Assembly (NCBI GenBank): GCA_003045895.1
Contig: PZPC01000052.1
Coordinates: 1-36,736 of the forward strand
Origin: Bacteroidota bacterium
GTDB lineage: Bacteria > Bacteroidota > Bacteroidia > Chitinophagales > Saprospiraceae
DNA: 36,736 nt
Reading direction: 5' to 3'
Shown: piece by piece, positions 25,866 through 34,181 of the stretch
How the letters are laid out: the number at the start of each line of letters is the position of its first letter
Position numbering within the stretch: position 1 is the first letter of the stretch
The notes under the pieces: model-generated
What the model was told of the DNA's origin: nothing
Database searches by the model: none
Seen by the model: the letters and a program-made list of their open reading frames with translations, nothing else
Made by a program: the position numbers and the translations under genes

Positions 25866-26495
25866 ATGGCGAGTAATGAAGAAGTAATTCGATACTCAGA
25901 TGTGGAACTAGCCGAATTTGGCGCGCTTATTCAAGACAAATTATCGCGGGCAGAAGAGCAGCTGGAAAGCTTGCAGAGCCAAATTATTGAGATTTCAGAA
26001 AACTCAAGTGACAAACACGGTGGTGATTGGGTGGACGACAGTTCGGTCAATAACGACATTGAGATGCTCAATAACATGGCTATTCGTCAGCGGAAGTACA
26101 TCCAGGATCTTAGCAATGCCATGCAGCGCATTAAAAACAAGACCTACGGTATTTGCCTGGTCACGGGGGAATTGATCGACAAACGCCGTTTGCTGGCGGT
26201 ACCGACCACGACCAAAAGCCTGACCGCTAAAACCGACATTCGCCGCAAGGACGAAGAACGCATGACGCACCGGATTACGGACAATCCTTACGTTAAGGAG
26301 AAAAAGCTGGACAAAGAGCAAAAGACCAAAATCATCACCAAAATCGTGCGCAAAGGCCCGGCCGTTACACCTCCACCCAAACCCGTCATGGACGAGGATG
26401 AAGATGATGACGACTACCTGGAGGAGGATGATCTGGGTCTGGATGACGTGGACTTCGACAACATCGCTGATGACGATGATGGTGACGACGACTAG
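25866..26495 (+). CDS. TraR/DksA family protein with degenerate zinc finger and acidic tail
   Basis: The 209-residue cytoplasmic protein has a helical hairpin region (about 12-92) like DksA, followed by the finger segment YGICLVTGELIDKRRL at 94-109. Of the four zinc cysteines only Cys97 remains; Thr100 replaces the second and the SLTA stretch at 118-121 lacks the last two. Family members bind the secondary channel of RNA polymerase and modulate transcription, often with ppGpp. The acidic DWVDD segment at 54-58 may sit at the coiled-coil tip. The C-terminus (about 174-209) is almost entirely Asp and Glu. Its stop codon overlaps that of the convergent carboxypeptidase by four bases (CTAG). Confidence 0.85.
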   Translation: MASNEEVIRYSDVELAEFGALIQDKLSRAEEQLESLQSQIIEISENSSDKHGGDWVDDSSVNNDIEMLNNMAIRQRKYIQDLSNAMQRIKNKTYGICLVTGELIDKRRLLAVPTTTKSLTAKTDIRRKDEERMTHRITDNPYVKEKKLDKEQKTKIITKIVRKGPAVTPPPKPVMDEDEDDDDYLEEDDLGLDDVDFDNIADDDDGDDD

Positions 26496-27925
26496 TCAAC
26501 CTGGATCAATTGCCCGTTAATAACAGCGTAGACTACGCTTCCCGCCGTATTCCGTAGCAGGAGTGGCGGATTTGCTCCGGGCTGTAAGGTCTGGTCATAG
26601 TATCCTTCGGCCCCCACGATCCACAGGGAGTCATTATCGTAGTCCCAGGTGGGGCCGGGTTTCTCCACTCGCACCACGGCGTAGCCTTCGCGGAGGAGGG
26701 CGTTGGCATCCAGTTGGCGGACGGCCGTCAGGGTGGGCAGCAGGGTGGGATAGCATTTTCCAATTTCCACGGTATAGCCACTCGGCGGCAGCTCTTCGTA
26801 AGCTTGCTGGAGGCTCAGGTCACCGACATCTCTAATTTTACCCTGGTAATAGAAAGCTCGCGCAGCATTGTAATCCTCCTCGTCGCGATCAAAGGCGATG
26901 TCCAGTAGGTAGGATTCGTTGTTCAATGTATAGCGAACCTCCCGCAGGAGCAGGTCGTTGAACAAACCGCTGCGGTTGTAGGGGATTTTGTTGTAATCGG
27001 CTACCGTAAAATTTTGGTAGCTGCTACGACCAATGGCGTGTAGCGCCGATAGTATACCCACAAAATTGAGTTGCCGGATGTATTGTTTTTCGCGGTCATC
27101 GGGGTAGCCGCCCGATTCAATGAGCACCGTACTGGTTCCCCATTTCTGCATATTATCCCCGAAGGCCCGCGGTTCGAAAGCGTCGTTGTAGCGGGCAATT
27201 TTGCGCGGTGCGAAGGGCTGGAGCCGGTTGTTGAGCAGGGCCACCAGCTGCATGGCCCGTTGCCGCACGGGGTTGACCTCGCGGGCTGAATTGTAGGCCG
27301 GCGCCAGCAGGGAAAGCGTAGCCATCTGCTTCGTTGGGTAGCCCGCCCCGTAGAACCGGTTTTGGTCATGGAGATTGAAACCCCAGTCGGCCTGGAGTTC
27401 GTCGCGCAGCCGCTTGAGCAGGCGGGCTTCGGGGCTGGTCAGGCGCAGGGCGTCCCGGTTGATGTCGATACCCAGGGCATTGCGACGCTCGAACACTTCC
27501 GCCCCATCGGGATTTAGAATTGGCACCAAAACGATGGTCAAATCCTTTAACAGCTGGTTGCGAAACACGTCGAATCCATCGTTGGTCGCCTGAAAAAAGC
27601 AGAGGATATCCATGAGTGCAGCAGTGGCGGTGGGTTCGTCACCATGCATTTGCGACCAGAGCAACACCGTGGTGGATCCGGTACCAAAACGAATGCTAAA
27701 AATCGGCCGCCCCTCCACCGATTGCCCTTCTTCCTGAACTTTAAAAGGCGAACCCAGTGCTTGTACGAGCGAAGCTATATCGCTGGGCTTAAAGCGGCGG
27801 TCGGTCAAATTTTTGTCGCGGTAACGGGGGTAAGCATCCTGGAGTTGGGCCGTCCAGTTGGTTTGGGCGCTCAGGCTCGTCAGGCAACTGAGGAGGCAAA
27901 CAAGGAGATAAAAGAGGATTCGCAT
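26492..27925 (-). CDS. secreted M14 family zinc carboxypeptidase
   Basis: The 477-residue protein has a signal peptide (about 1-20) and an M14 metallopeptidase domain. Zinc ligands are His94 and Glu97 (SQMHGDEPT) and His186 (FNLHDQ), with the catalytic glutamate Glu270 in IESGGYP. The substrate-binding GIDINRD segment is also present. It should trim C-terminal residues from peptides, possibly peptidoglycan peptides, in the periplasm. The last 150 residues form an extra domain without clear family assignment, perhaps a beta-sandwich. The frame can be extended to a TTG at 27940, but the ATG at 27925 gives a normal signal peptide. The start is preceded by a continuous A-run. Confidence 0.9.
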   Translation of the reverse strand: MRILFYLLVCLLSCLTSLSAQTNWTAQLQDAYPRYRDKNLTDRRFKPSDIASLVQALGSPFKVQEEGQSVEGRPIFSIRFGTGSTTVLLWSQMHGDEPTATAALMDILCFFQATNDGFDVFRNQLLKDLTIVLVPILNPDGAEVFERRNALGIDINRDALRLTSPEARLLKRLRDELQADWGFNLHDQNRFYGAGYPTKQMATLSLLAPAYNSAREVNPVRQRAMQLVALLNNRLQPFAPRKIARYNDAFEPRAFGDNMQKWGTSTVLIESGGYPDDREKQYIRQLNFVGILSALHAIGRSSYQNFTVADYNKIPYNRSGLFNDLLLREVRYTLNNESYLLDIAFDRDEEDYNAARAFYYQGKIRDVGDLSLQQAYEELPPSGYTVEIGKCYPTLLPTLTAVRQLDANALLREGYAVVRVEKPGPTWDYDNDSLWIVGAEGYYDQTLQPGANPPLLLRNTAGSVVYAVINGQLIQVD

Positions 27926-27962
27926 TTTTTTTTTGAACAAGATAAGGGTATTTGGCTGTTCG

Positions 27963-27970
27963 CAAAAATA
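27963..27970 (-). promoter_or_regulatory. candidate -7 promoter element (TATTTTTG) of the M14 peptidase gene
   Basis: This is an exact TAnnTTTG match on the minus strand, 37 bases before the ATG at 27925. Confidence 0.45.
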
Positions 27971-28094
27971 CCTTTCATTCCAGCAGGGAAAAAGGAGGGA
28001 ATGGGCGTCGTGTCACCAAGGGATATTACCGCTGCCCCCGACCAACCCGTTGCAATAAATTAACCGTGTCACTAACGCTTTACGGCGCGTTGCT

Positions 28095-28102
28095 TACCTT
28101 TG
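28095..28102 (+). promoter_or_regulatory. candidate -7 promoter element (TACCTTTG) of thrS
   Basis: This is an exact TAnnTTTG match. If transcription starts about 7 bases downstream, thrS has a leader of roughly 165 bases, unusually long for this window. Confidence 0.45.
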
Positions 28103-28133
28103 TGATTTAGAGTCTGTGGGGACTTTGTTTTGG

Positions 28134-28248
28134 GCGCTGACCACGGAGGTCACCACGCTGCGAAATTCCCAACAGCCTCCTATTTATCACGGGCGGTCAG
28201 GAACGGCTGGGCGGATGCGGGTGTTGCAGTAGAACACGGCTCCGCCAG
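28134..28248 (+). promoter_or_regulatory. structured thrS leader with tRNA-Thr anticodon-arm-like hairpin
   Basis: Two hairpins can be drawn. Hairpin 1: TGACC (28138-28142) pairs with GGTCA (28148-28152), extended by GCG/CGC at 28134-28136 and 28156-28158. Hairpin 2: CTGGGCGGA (28207-28215) pairs with TCCGCCAG (28241-28248) with one bulged G, and is topped by GTGTT (28221-28225) paired with AACAC (28233-28237). The top is a 5-bp stem with a 7-base loop GCAGTAG, the exact geometry of an anticodon arm. The central triplet AGT is a threonine anticodon and carries the G35 and U36 identity bases. In E. coli, ThrRS represses its own translation through such a mimic; the same role here is inference. 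Confidence 0.45.
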
Positions 28249-28275
28249 AGCAACTGGCAGCTACAACTATTGACA

Positions 28276-30207
28276 ATGATCAATATTACATTACCCGACG
28301 GTTCGGTGCGCCAAGTAGAGAGCGGCTCATCGGCCATGGACGTGGCTAAATCCATTAGTGAGGGTTTGGCACGTAACGTGCTCTCTGCCAAGGTGAACGG
28401 CGAAATTTGGGATGCCGATCGCCCCATTACCAGCGACGCCACCCTGCAGCTGTTCACCTGGAACGACAAAGATGGTAAGACCACCTTCTGGCACTCGTCA
28501 GCACACCTCATGGCCGAGGCCCTGGAGGCGCTGTATCCGGGTATCAAACTGGGCATTGGCCCCGCCATTGATACGGGTTTCTACTACGATGTAGATGCCG
28601 GCGACCGCGTCATCAGTATCAACGACCTGCCCGCTATCGAAAAAAAGATGCTGGATTTGGCGCGCGAGAAAAATGACTACGTCCGCCAGGAAATCGGCAA
28701 AGCCGACGCCGTCGCCTACTTCAAAGAAAAGGACGACGAGTACAAACTCGAATTGCTGGAAGGCCTGGAAGATGGCCAAATTACCTTTTATACCCAGGGT
28801 GGGTTTACCGACTTGTGCCGGGGACCCCACATTCCCAATACGGGCTTCATCAAAGCCGTCAAGCTGATGAACGTGGCGGGGGCTTATTGGCGCGGCGACG
28901 AAAAGCGGCAGCAAATGACGCGCATCTACGGCGTATCGTTTCCGAAGCAAAAGGAACTCACCGAATACCTGGAACTGCTGGAGGAAGCCAAAAAACGCGA
29001 CCACCGCAAACTGGGCCAGGAACTGGAGCTCTTCATGTTCAGCGAACGGGTGGGTGCTGGCCTACCCATCTGGCTACCCAAGGGCAATGCCCTGCGCGAG
29101 CGCCTGATGAACTTCCTGCGCGAAGAACAGGAAAAGCGGGGCTATAAACTGGTGACTACCCCCCACATTGGCAAAAAAGAACTGTATGTGACGTCTGGTC
29201 ACTACGCAAAATACGGTGCAGACAGCTTTCAGCCCATCAAAACGCCCCGGGAAAACGAAGAGTTTTACCTGAAGCCGATGAACTGCCCCCACCACTGCGA
29301 AATTTACGGCAACCGTCCCCACTCGTACCGCGACCTCCCGTTGCGGATTGCGGAGTTTGGTACCGTCTACCGCTACGAGCAGAGCGGCGAGCTGCACGGC
29401 CTGAGCCGGGTTCGTGGATTTACCCAGGACGATGCCCACATTTTCTGTACCCCCGACCAGGTGAAAGGCGAGTTCCTCAGCGTGCTCGACCTCACGCGGA
29501 CGGTACTGACCAAGATGGGTTTTGCCGAATTCACGGCCCAGATCAGCCTGCGTGACCCCGCGACCCCGACCAAGTACATCGGCTCGGACGAAAACTGGAC
29601 CGCCGCCGAAAATGCCATCATCGAAGCCACCCAGGAGGTTGGCCTGGTGACCACCACGGAGATTGGCGAAGCGGCTTTCTACGGTCCCAAGCTCGACTTT
29701 ATGATCAAGGATGCCATCGGCCGCTCCTGGCAGTTGGGTACTATTCAGGTCGACTACAACCTGCCGGAACGCTTTGAACTCGAGTACATTGGTGCCGACA
29801 ATAAGCCTCACCGACCCGTGATGATCCACCGTGCGCCCTTCGGGTCGCTGGAGCGGTTTATCAGTATCCTGATCGAAAATACGGCGGGCAAGTTTCCCCT
29901 GTGGCTCACGCCAGAGCAGTACGCGATCCTGCCCATCAGCGATAAATTTACCGGCTACTGTCACGAGGTAGAAGCCCAGTTGGCCGCCCACGACATCAAA
30001 GGCTTTATCGATGACCGCAGCGAAACCATCGGTCGCAAGATCCGCGATACGGAGTTGAAGAAAATTCCGATCATGCTCATCGTCGGCGAGAAGGAAGCGG
30101 AAAGCGGCGAAGTGTCTGTGCGCCTGCAAGGCGATGGCGACAAGGGCGCGATGTCGGTAGCCGATTTTGTGACCTACTTCAAAGGTTTGCTCGCAGCAGA
30201 AGCTTAA
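28276..30207 (+). CDS. thrS: threonyl-tRNA synthetase
   Basis: The 643-residue class II synthetase charges tRNA-Thr. Domains in order: TGS (1-62); the editing domain with His73, His77, Cys181 and His185 (HSSAH and CRGPH), which hydrolyses mischarged Ser-tRNA; the catalytic core with zinc ligands Cys337 (MNCPHH), His388 (DDAHIF) and His518 (MIHRA); and the anticodon-binding domain (about 545-640). All key residues are present and the length matches the full bacterial type. A TTG at 28270 would add two residues; the ATG at 28276 is the natural start. A structured leader precedes the gene and a clear intrinsic terminator follows it. Confidence 0.97.
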   Translation: MINITLPDGSVRQVESGSSAMDVAKSISEGLARNVLSAKVNGEIWDADRPITSDATLQLFTWNDKDGKTTFWHSSAHLMAEALEALYPGIKLGIGPAIDTGFYYDVDAGDRVISINDLPAIEKKMLDLAREKNDYVRQEIGKADAVAYFKEKDDEYKLELLEGLEDGQITFYTQGGFTDLCRGPHIPNTGFIKAVKLMNVAGAYWRGDEKRQQMTRIYGVSFPKQKELTEYLELLEEAKKRDHRKLGQELELFMFSERVGAGLPIWLPKGNALRERLMNFLREEQEKRGYKLVTTPHIGKKELYVTSGHYAKYGADSFQPIKTPRENEEFYLKPMNCPHHCEIYGNRPHSYRDLPLRIAEFGTVYRYEQSGELHGLSRVRGFTQDDAHIFCTPDQVKGEFLSVLDLTRTVLTKMGFAEFTAQISLRDPATPTKYIGSDENWTAAENAIIEATQEVGLVTTTEIGEAAFYGPKLDFMIKDAIGRSWQLGTIQVDYNLPERFELEYIGADNKPHRPVMIHRAPFGSLERFISILIENTAGKFPLWLTPEQYAILPISDKFTGYCHEVEAQLAAHDIKGFIDDRSETIGRKIRDTELKKIPIMLIVGEKEAESGEVSVRLQGDGDKGAMSVADFVTYFKGLLAAEA

Positions 30208-30245
30208 AAGAGCTTATGCTGCGTTGGAAACCAGACCAATAAGGG

Positions 30246-30275
30246 AAGGGCGGAGCTGGGGCTTCGCCCTTTTTT
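30246..30275 (+). terminator. intrinsic terminator of thrS
   Basis: GGGCGGAGC (30248-30256) pairs with GCTTCGCCC (30261-30269), with one G-T pair, around the tetraloop TGGG. The stem is flanked by AA and followed by six T at 30270-30275. This is a textbook rho-independent terminator, 40 bases after the thrS stop. Confidence 0.9.
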
Positions 30276-30349
30276 GTAGCCGGCAACCGGCGCACGCCGC
30301 TGTTCCACAATACACAATATTTAAATTCAATCATCAACTCCTTCCTATT

Positions 30350-31336
30350 ATGCAATACCGAACGCTTGGAAAAACCAACTTCAATGTTTCAGCCATCTCC
30401 CTCGGCACCTGGCAGGTAGGTGGTAAATGGGGCAGTGATTTTGATGACCAGAATGCCGATAAGATACTTAACCTCGCCATTGACCACGGCGTGAATTTTA
30501 TTGACACGGCCGATGTGTATTCCGGTGGCCTGAGCGAGGCGGCCGTGGGTCGGGTCGTCCGCTCCCGTTCCGAACGGGTGTACGTCGCCACTAAGTGTGG
30601 CCGCCAGCTCAACCCGCACAACAGCGCCGGTTACCAGCCACAGGTGTTGCGGCAATACGTAGAAGACAGCCTGCGCCGCATGAAGCTCGATACCCTCGAC
30701 CTGATCCAGTTGCACTGCCCACCCGACGAGGTATACTACCGGCCCGAGATCTTTGAATTGTTCGATCGCTTGCGGGAAGAAGGAAAAATCCAGCACCTGG
30801 GCGTGAGCGTCGAGAAAGTGGAGCAAGGACTGAAAGCCATTGAGTTTCCGAACGTGACGACTATCCAACTCATCTTCAATATTTTTCGCCAACGTCCGCA
30901 GGAGTTGTTTTTCCGCGAAGCGCAGCGCAAAAATGTGGGTATCATCGTTCGCGTGCCGCTCGCCAGTGGGTTGCTCACCGGAAAATACCACACCCAAACC
31001 TCCTTTGGCGAGGGAGACCACCGCCACTTCAACCGCAACGGCGAAGCCTTTGACAAGGGCGAAACTTTTTCCGGTATCGATTACGAACTCGGCCTGCGGG
31101 CAGTGGAACAGATCAAGCACCTTTTTCCGCCACAGACCAATCTGGCGCAGGTCGCCCTACAGTGGATACTGACTTTTTCGGAAGTCAGCTGCATCATTCC
31201 CGGGGCATCCAATCCGGATCAGTTGTTGACCAATCTTGCTGCTGATAGCACCAACCTGCTCACCCCCGAGTTGGTGGCGCAGCTGAATGCGGTATATACG
31301 GAAATGATTAAGCTGGCGGTTCACCAGCTGTGGTAG
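30350..31336 (+). CDS. aldo/keto reductase
   Basis: The 328-residue NADPH-dependent oxidoreductase has the full catalytic tetrad of the aldo/keto reductase superfamily: Asp52, Tyr57, Lys82 and His122 (in DTADVY, TKCG and LIQLHCPP). The C-terminal cofactor-binding segment IIPGASNPDQL is also typical. It should reduce an aldehyde or ketone in the cytoplasm; the substrate is unknown. The frame stays open upstream to 30224, but that part overlaps the thrS terminator, and the ATG at 30350 (MQYRTLGKTN) matches the family start. Confidence 0.93.
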   Translation: MQYRTLGKTNFNVSAISLGTWQVGGKWGSDFDDQNADKILNLAIDHGVNFIDTADVYSGGLSEAAVGRVVRSRSERVYVATKCGRQLNPHNSAGYQPQVLRQYVEDSLRRMKLDTLDLIQLHCPPDEVYYRPEIFELFDRLREEGKIQHLGVSVEKVEQGLKAIEFPNVTTIQLIFNIFRQRPQELFFREAQRKNVGIIVRVPLASGLLTGKYHTQTSFGEGDHRHFNRNGEAFDKGETFSGIDYELGLRAVEQIKHLFPPQTNLAQVALQWILTFSEVSCIIPGASNPDQLLTNLAADSTNLLTPELVAQLNAVYTEMIKLAVHQLW

Positions 31337-31613
31337 GGGAGGGCGGTTAAATTTTTTTATTTTCAATTTTTATTGCTGAATCAGTCGAAAAAAACAACCG
31401 GAGGTCATCTTTTTGTCGTAAATGGTATTAAGTAGTTAGCGAGAGGTATTTTTTGAATTGCTAGTTGACAGCGGTAAATTCGAATTATTGCCCATCCGGT
31501 GTTAAATATTTTTTAATACCGCCAAAAAACCTTGGCAAGATTGAACATTTTGTAGTACTTTGAGGATTAATTAGGATAAGTCAATAATCCCAGAACAAAA
31601 TACCCCGGAAGAT

Positions 31614-31940
31614 ATGAAGCACCTTATACTCCTTTTTTCTTTTTGTTTGCTCACGAGTTTTGCTTTTGGCCAGGGTAGTCTGGCTTATGGTGGCAGCAGT
31701 ACAAAAAGCATCGATGTGCAGGTTTATCCCAATCCGGCTTCCGATTACGTGAAAGTAACGGACAACAGCGAAGTCCGCCAGGTAGCTGTTTTCAACCTGG
31801 CTGGCCGCAAGATCAAATCGTATAACTACAGCATTGGCGAACAATATTTTGTTGGCGACTTACCGCGGGGCATGTACCTGATCCAACTTGTTGGGGAAGA
31901 AAACCGCCGCCTGGCAACTCGCCGCATCAATATCAGATAA
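31614..31940 (+). CDS. small secreted protein consisting mainly of a T9SS sorting domain
   Basis: The 108-residue protein has a signal peptide (1-19, ending FAFG), a linker of about 12 residues (GSLAYGGSSTKS) and then a type A T9SS sorting domain from about residue 33 to the end. That domain carries VQVYPNPASDYVKV, AVFNLAGRKI, LPRGMYLIQL and a final INIR. There is no room for a cargo domain. Such proteins should be exported by T9SS, but what they do is unclear; a decoy, a regulator or a remnant of a larger protein are all possible. A bidirectional terminator follows. Confidence 0.85.
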   Translation: MKHLILLFSFCLLTSFAFGQGSLAYGGSSTKSIDVQVYPNPASDYVKVTDNSEVRQVAVFNLAGRKIKSYNYSIGEQYFVGDLPRGMYLIQLVGEENRRLATRRINIR

Positions 31941-31967
31941 TTTTTTTTACTCTCGAATGTGAAAATT

Positions 31968-32007
31968 GTGGGGTCTCATCCAGTGGATGTAGACCCCACG
32001 CTCTTTT
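31968..32007. terminator. bidirectional terminator between convergent genes
   Basis: GTGGGGTCT (31968-31976) pairs with AGACCCCAC (31991-31999). The stem continues with CATCC/GGATG around a 3-base loop with one bulged T. On the plus strand CTCTTTTT follows, and on the minus strand AATTTTC follows. It sits between the 108-residue T9SS gene and the convergent GCS2-CBS gene. Confidence 0.88.
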
Positions 32008-32028
32008 TGCACACTTCCTCAAGCCAGG

Positions 32029-33999
32029 TTACTTCTTTTTGGCTTTTTTAGCTTTGGTTTCTTCTTCTTCTTTCTGCTCTCCCAGGCGTTCGATCAGTCG
32101 GCCGGAGATCCGGACAAAGTCCATTTCCGTGATAATGCCGATCAGTTCGTTGTTGGCCACTACGACGGGCAGGCACCCTACTTTGTTTTCGCGCATAATC
32201 CGCATGGCTTCGATGATCGTCGCCTTAGGGTTGATGGTCAGCGGGTTGGCGATCATGATTTCATTGGCCGAGACCACGTGCTCGCCCTTCACCATCTGGC
32301 CGTTGGTGAAGTAGCGCAACATAGAGCGGGCGGTGATGAGCCCGATGAGGTGGCCTTTGGTATCTTCCACGGGCATGTGGCGAATTTTGCGCCAGTCCAT
32401 GAGTTGGGCCACCATTTCAATTAAGTCGTCTTCGTGTACCGTGAAGAGGTCAGTTTCCATGAACTCTTCCACCGTCAGATTAGCGGGTCGATACTCCTTG
32501 AGGTCCGTTTGTTTTGGCATTTCCCAGGTATGTACAGGTTTACCTTCATTCTGCTGATCGAGCATGTAGGCGGTTAAAATACTTACAGCTTCGTCGCGAT
32601 TGACTTCTTTTTTGAGCTTGGTGAAAGCCCGCAGTTGCCAGCGGGCGCCGTTCATGTGGGCCTTGGCGCGCTCTTCAATAATCCCGAGGTACTTGTCAAT
32701 GTCAGCCGTCGCAATATTTTTGGATTTTAACCCTGCGCGTGCCAACGGCAGCAGTTCTTTGGTGATCAGGTCGCAGGCGTTGATCTTCTTGTCTTTGAAC
32801 CAGGTGAAATTGGTGTCGACACCGAACTTGGCGGCTTTGCCAAAGTTGTCGCGTACGTCTTCCCAGGAGATCTCTTCCCGGATATCGGGATACTGTTCAG
32901 CCATTCCCACCATTGCGCCCAGCCAGAAGGCAGCGTTGGCCATCTCGTCAACCACGGTAGGGCCGGCTGGTAACACGCGGTTTTCGATGCGCAGGTGCGG
33001 CTGGCCATTGTCGCTGATGCCGTAACAAGGGCGGTTCCAGCGGTAGACGGTTGAGTTGTGTACCAGCAAGGCCTTCAGGCGGGGCACTTTGTTGGCGAGG
33101 ACTTGCTCCATGCTGTCTTCCTCGATGTCCGACTCCAAAAGCACCCGGAAACGGGCAATGTCTTCTTTGTAGATTTCCATTAAGGATTTGTCCAGCCAGC
33201 CGGTGCCGAAGCTCACCCGTGGGCTGCGTTCGCGCAGGTGATCGTGGGTAGTACGCACATCGAGCGCCTGCTGAAACAAGGCAATGCGCGTTTCGTGCCA
33301 CAACCGTTTTCCGAAGACAATCGGTGAATTGGCCGCAATGGCTAAAACCGGTGCCGCCAGCGTTTGCGCGATGTTGTACATCTGCACAAAGGTAGCGGGG
33401 GTTACCTGCAGGTGCACCTGAAAACTGGTATTGCAGGCTTCCAACAGCGGCGAATCGTGTTTGACGAGCAGCTCGTCGATACCCGACAGGCGCAACTCGT
33501 AGGCGTTGCCGATGAGTTGCCGGTTGATGGCTTCCATCAGTGCGAAATAGCGCGGGCGGGGGGTGAGGTTACTCATGTCCAGGTCAAACTTCCGCAGTGT
33601 AGGCAGAATGCCCGTGAGCACCACGCCGGCGCCCATTTTGCGGGCCTGTTCCCGGATAATGCGCTGGTGTTCCCGATTTTCGGCCTCCATCTGGCTCAGG
33701 CAAGTACCCTTGAATTCGCGGGGCGTAAGGTTGGTCTCCAGGTTGAACCGCGCCAATTCAGCATCAGCCCAGGGGTATTTGCTGAGTTTGGCCAACACCT
33801 CGGGGCCTATATTGGCAGGTTTATACGTGTCTAAATCGACCAGGCACATCTCTTGCTCCGCACCAATCCGGATGGTATCCGTTTCAAACCAATCATTGCG
33901 CAACATGTACTCCAAGGCACGCACATCTTTGAATAGATGCCGTACAAAATTCTGCATACTCTGTTTATCCTCTGCCAACTTAACCAACTGTTCGCCCAT
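32029..33999 (-). CDS. GCS2-type carboxylate-amine ligase fused to two CBS domains
   Basis: The 656-residue cytoplasmic protein has an N-terminal glutamate-cysteine ligase family 2 domain (about 1-420). RIGAEQEM gives Glu48 and Glu50 in the metal/ATP site, and FNLETNLTP and SFQVHLQV are further family segments. The C-terminal part carries two CBS domains (about 517-575 and 588-642) and a Lys-rich tail. GCS2 enzymes such as YbdK join glutamate or another acid to an amine or cysteine using ATP. CBS pairs typically bind adenosine nucleotides and control the attached enzyme, so activity may respond to cellular energy state. Whether it makes gamma-glutamylcysteine is not shown. It converges on the small T9SS gene. 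Confidence 0.87.
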   Translation of the reverse strand: MGEQLVKLAEDKQSMQNFVRHLFKDVRALEYMLRNDWFETDTIRIGAEQEMCLVDLDTYKPANIGPEVLAKLSKYPWADAELARFNLETNLTPREFKGTCLSQMEAENREHQRIIREQARKMGAGVVLTGILPTLRKFDLDMSNLTPRPRYFALMEAINRQLIGNAYELRLSGIDELLVKHDSPLLEACNTSFQVHLQVTPATFVQMYNIAQTLAAPVLAIAANSPIVFGKRLWHETRIALFQQALDVRTTHDHLRERSPRVSFGTGWLDKSLMEIYKEDIARFRVLLESDIEEDSMEQVLANKVPRLKALLVHNSTVYRWNRPCYGISDNGQPHLRIENRVLPAGPTVVDEMANAAFWLGAMVGMAEQYPDIREEISWEDVRDNFGKAAKFGVDTNFTWFKDKKINACDLITKELLPLARAGLKSKNIATADIDKYLGIIEERAKAHMNGARWQLRAFTKLKKEVNRDEAVSILTAYMLDQQNEGKPVHTWEMPKQTDLKEYRPANLTVEEFMETDLFTVHEDDLIEMVAQLMDWRKIRHMPVEDTKGHLIGLITARSMLRYFTNGQMVKGEHVVSANEIMIANPLTINPKATIIEAMRIMRENKVGCLPVVVANNELIGIITEMDFVRISGRLIERLGEQKEEEETKAKKAKKK

Positions 34000-34181
34000 T
34001 GTGAAATCTTTATTGGATGTTTTCTGTTTTTTAAAAGTATCCTTTGGCTAAGATAATTCATTGCCGTTATTCGGGGATGATTCTGGCTAAAAATTATGTT
34101 TTTATATAAAATTGGGCCCGTCAACGTTATAGGTGTAAACTATCTGCCTGCCTTCGCCCAAGCTTACAAAATACGATTAAG

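Noticed and set aside
28103-28275. T-box riboswitch or genuine tRNA gene in the thrS leader
   Set aside because: No T-box antiterminator sequence, no terminator before the start codon and no acceptor, D or T arms were found. Only an isolated anticodon-like arm is present.
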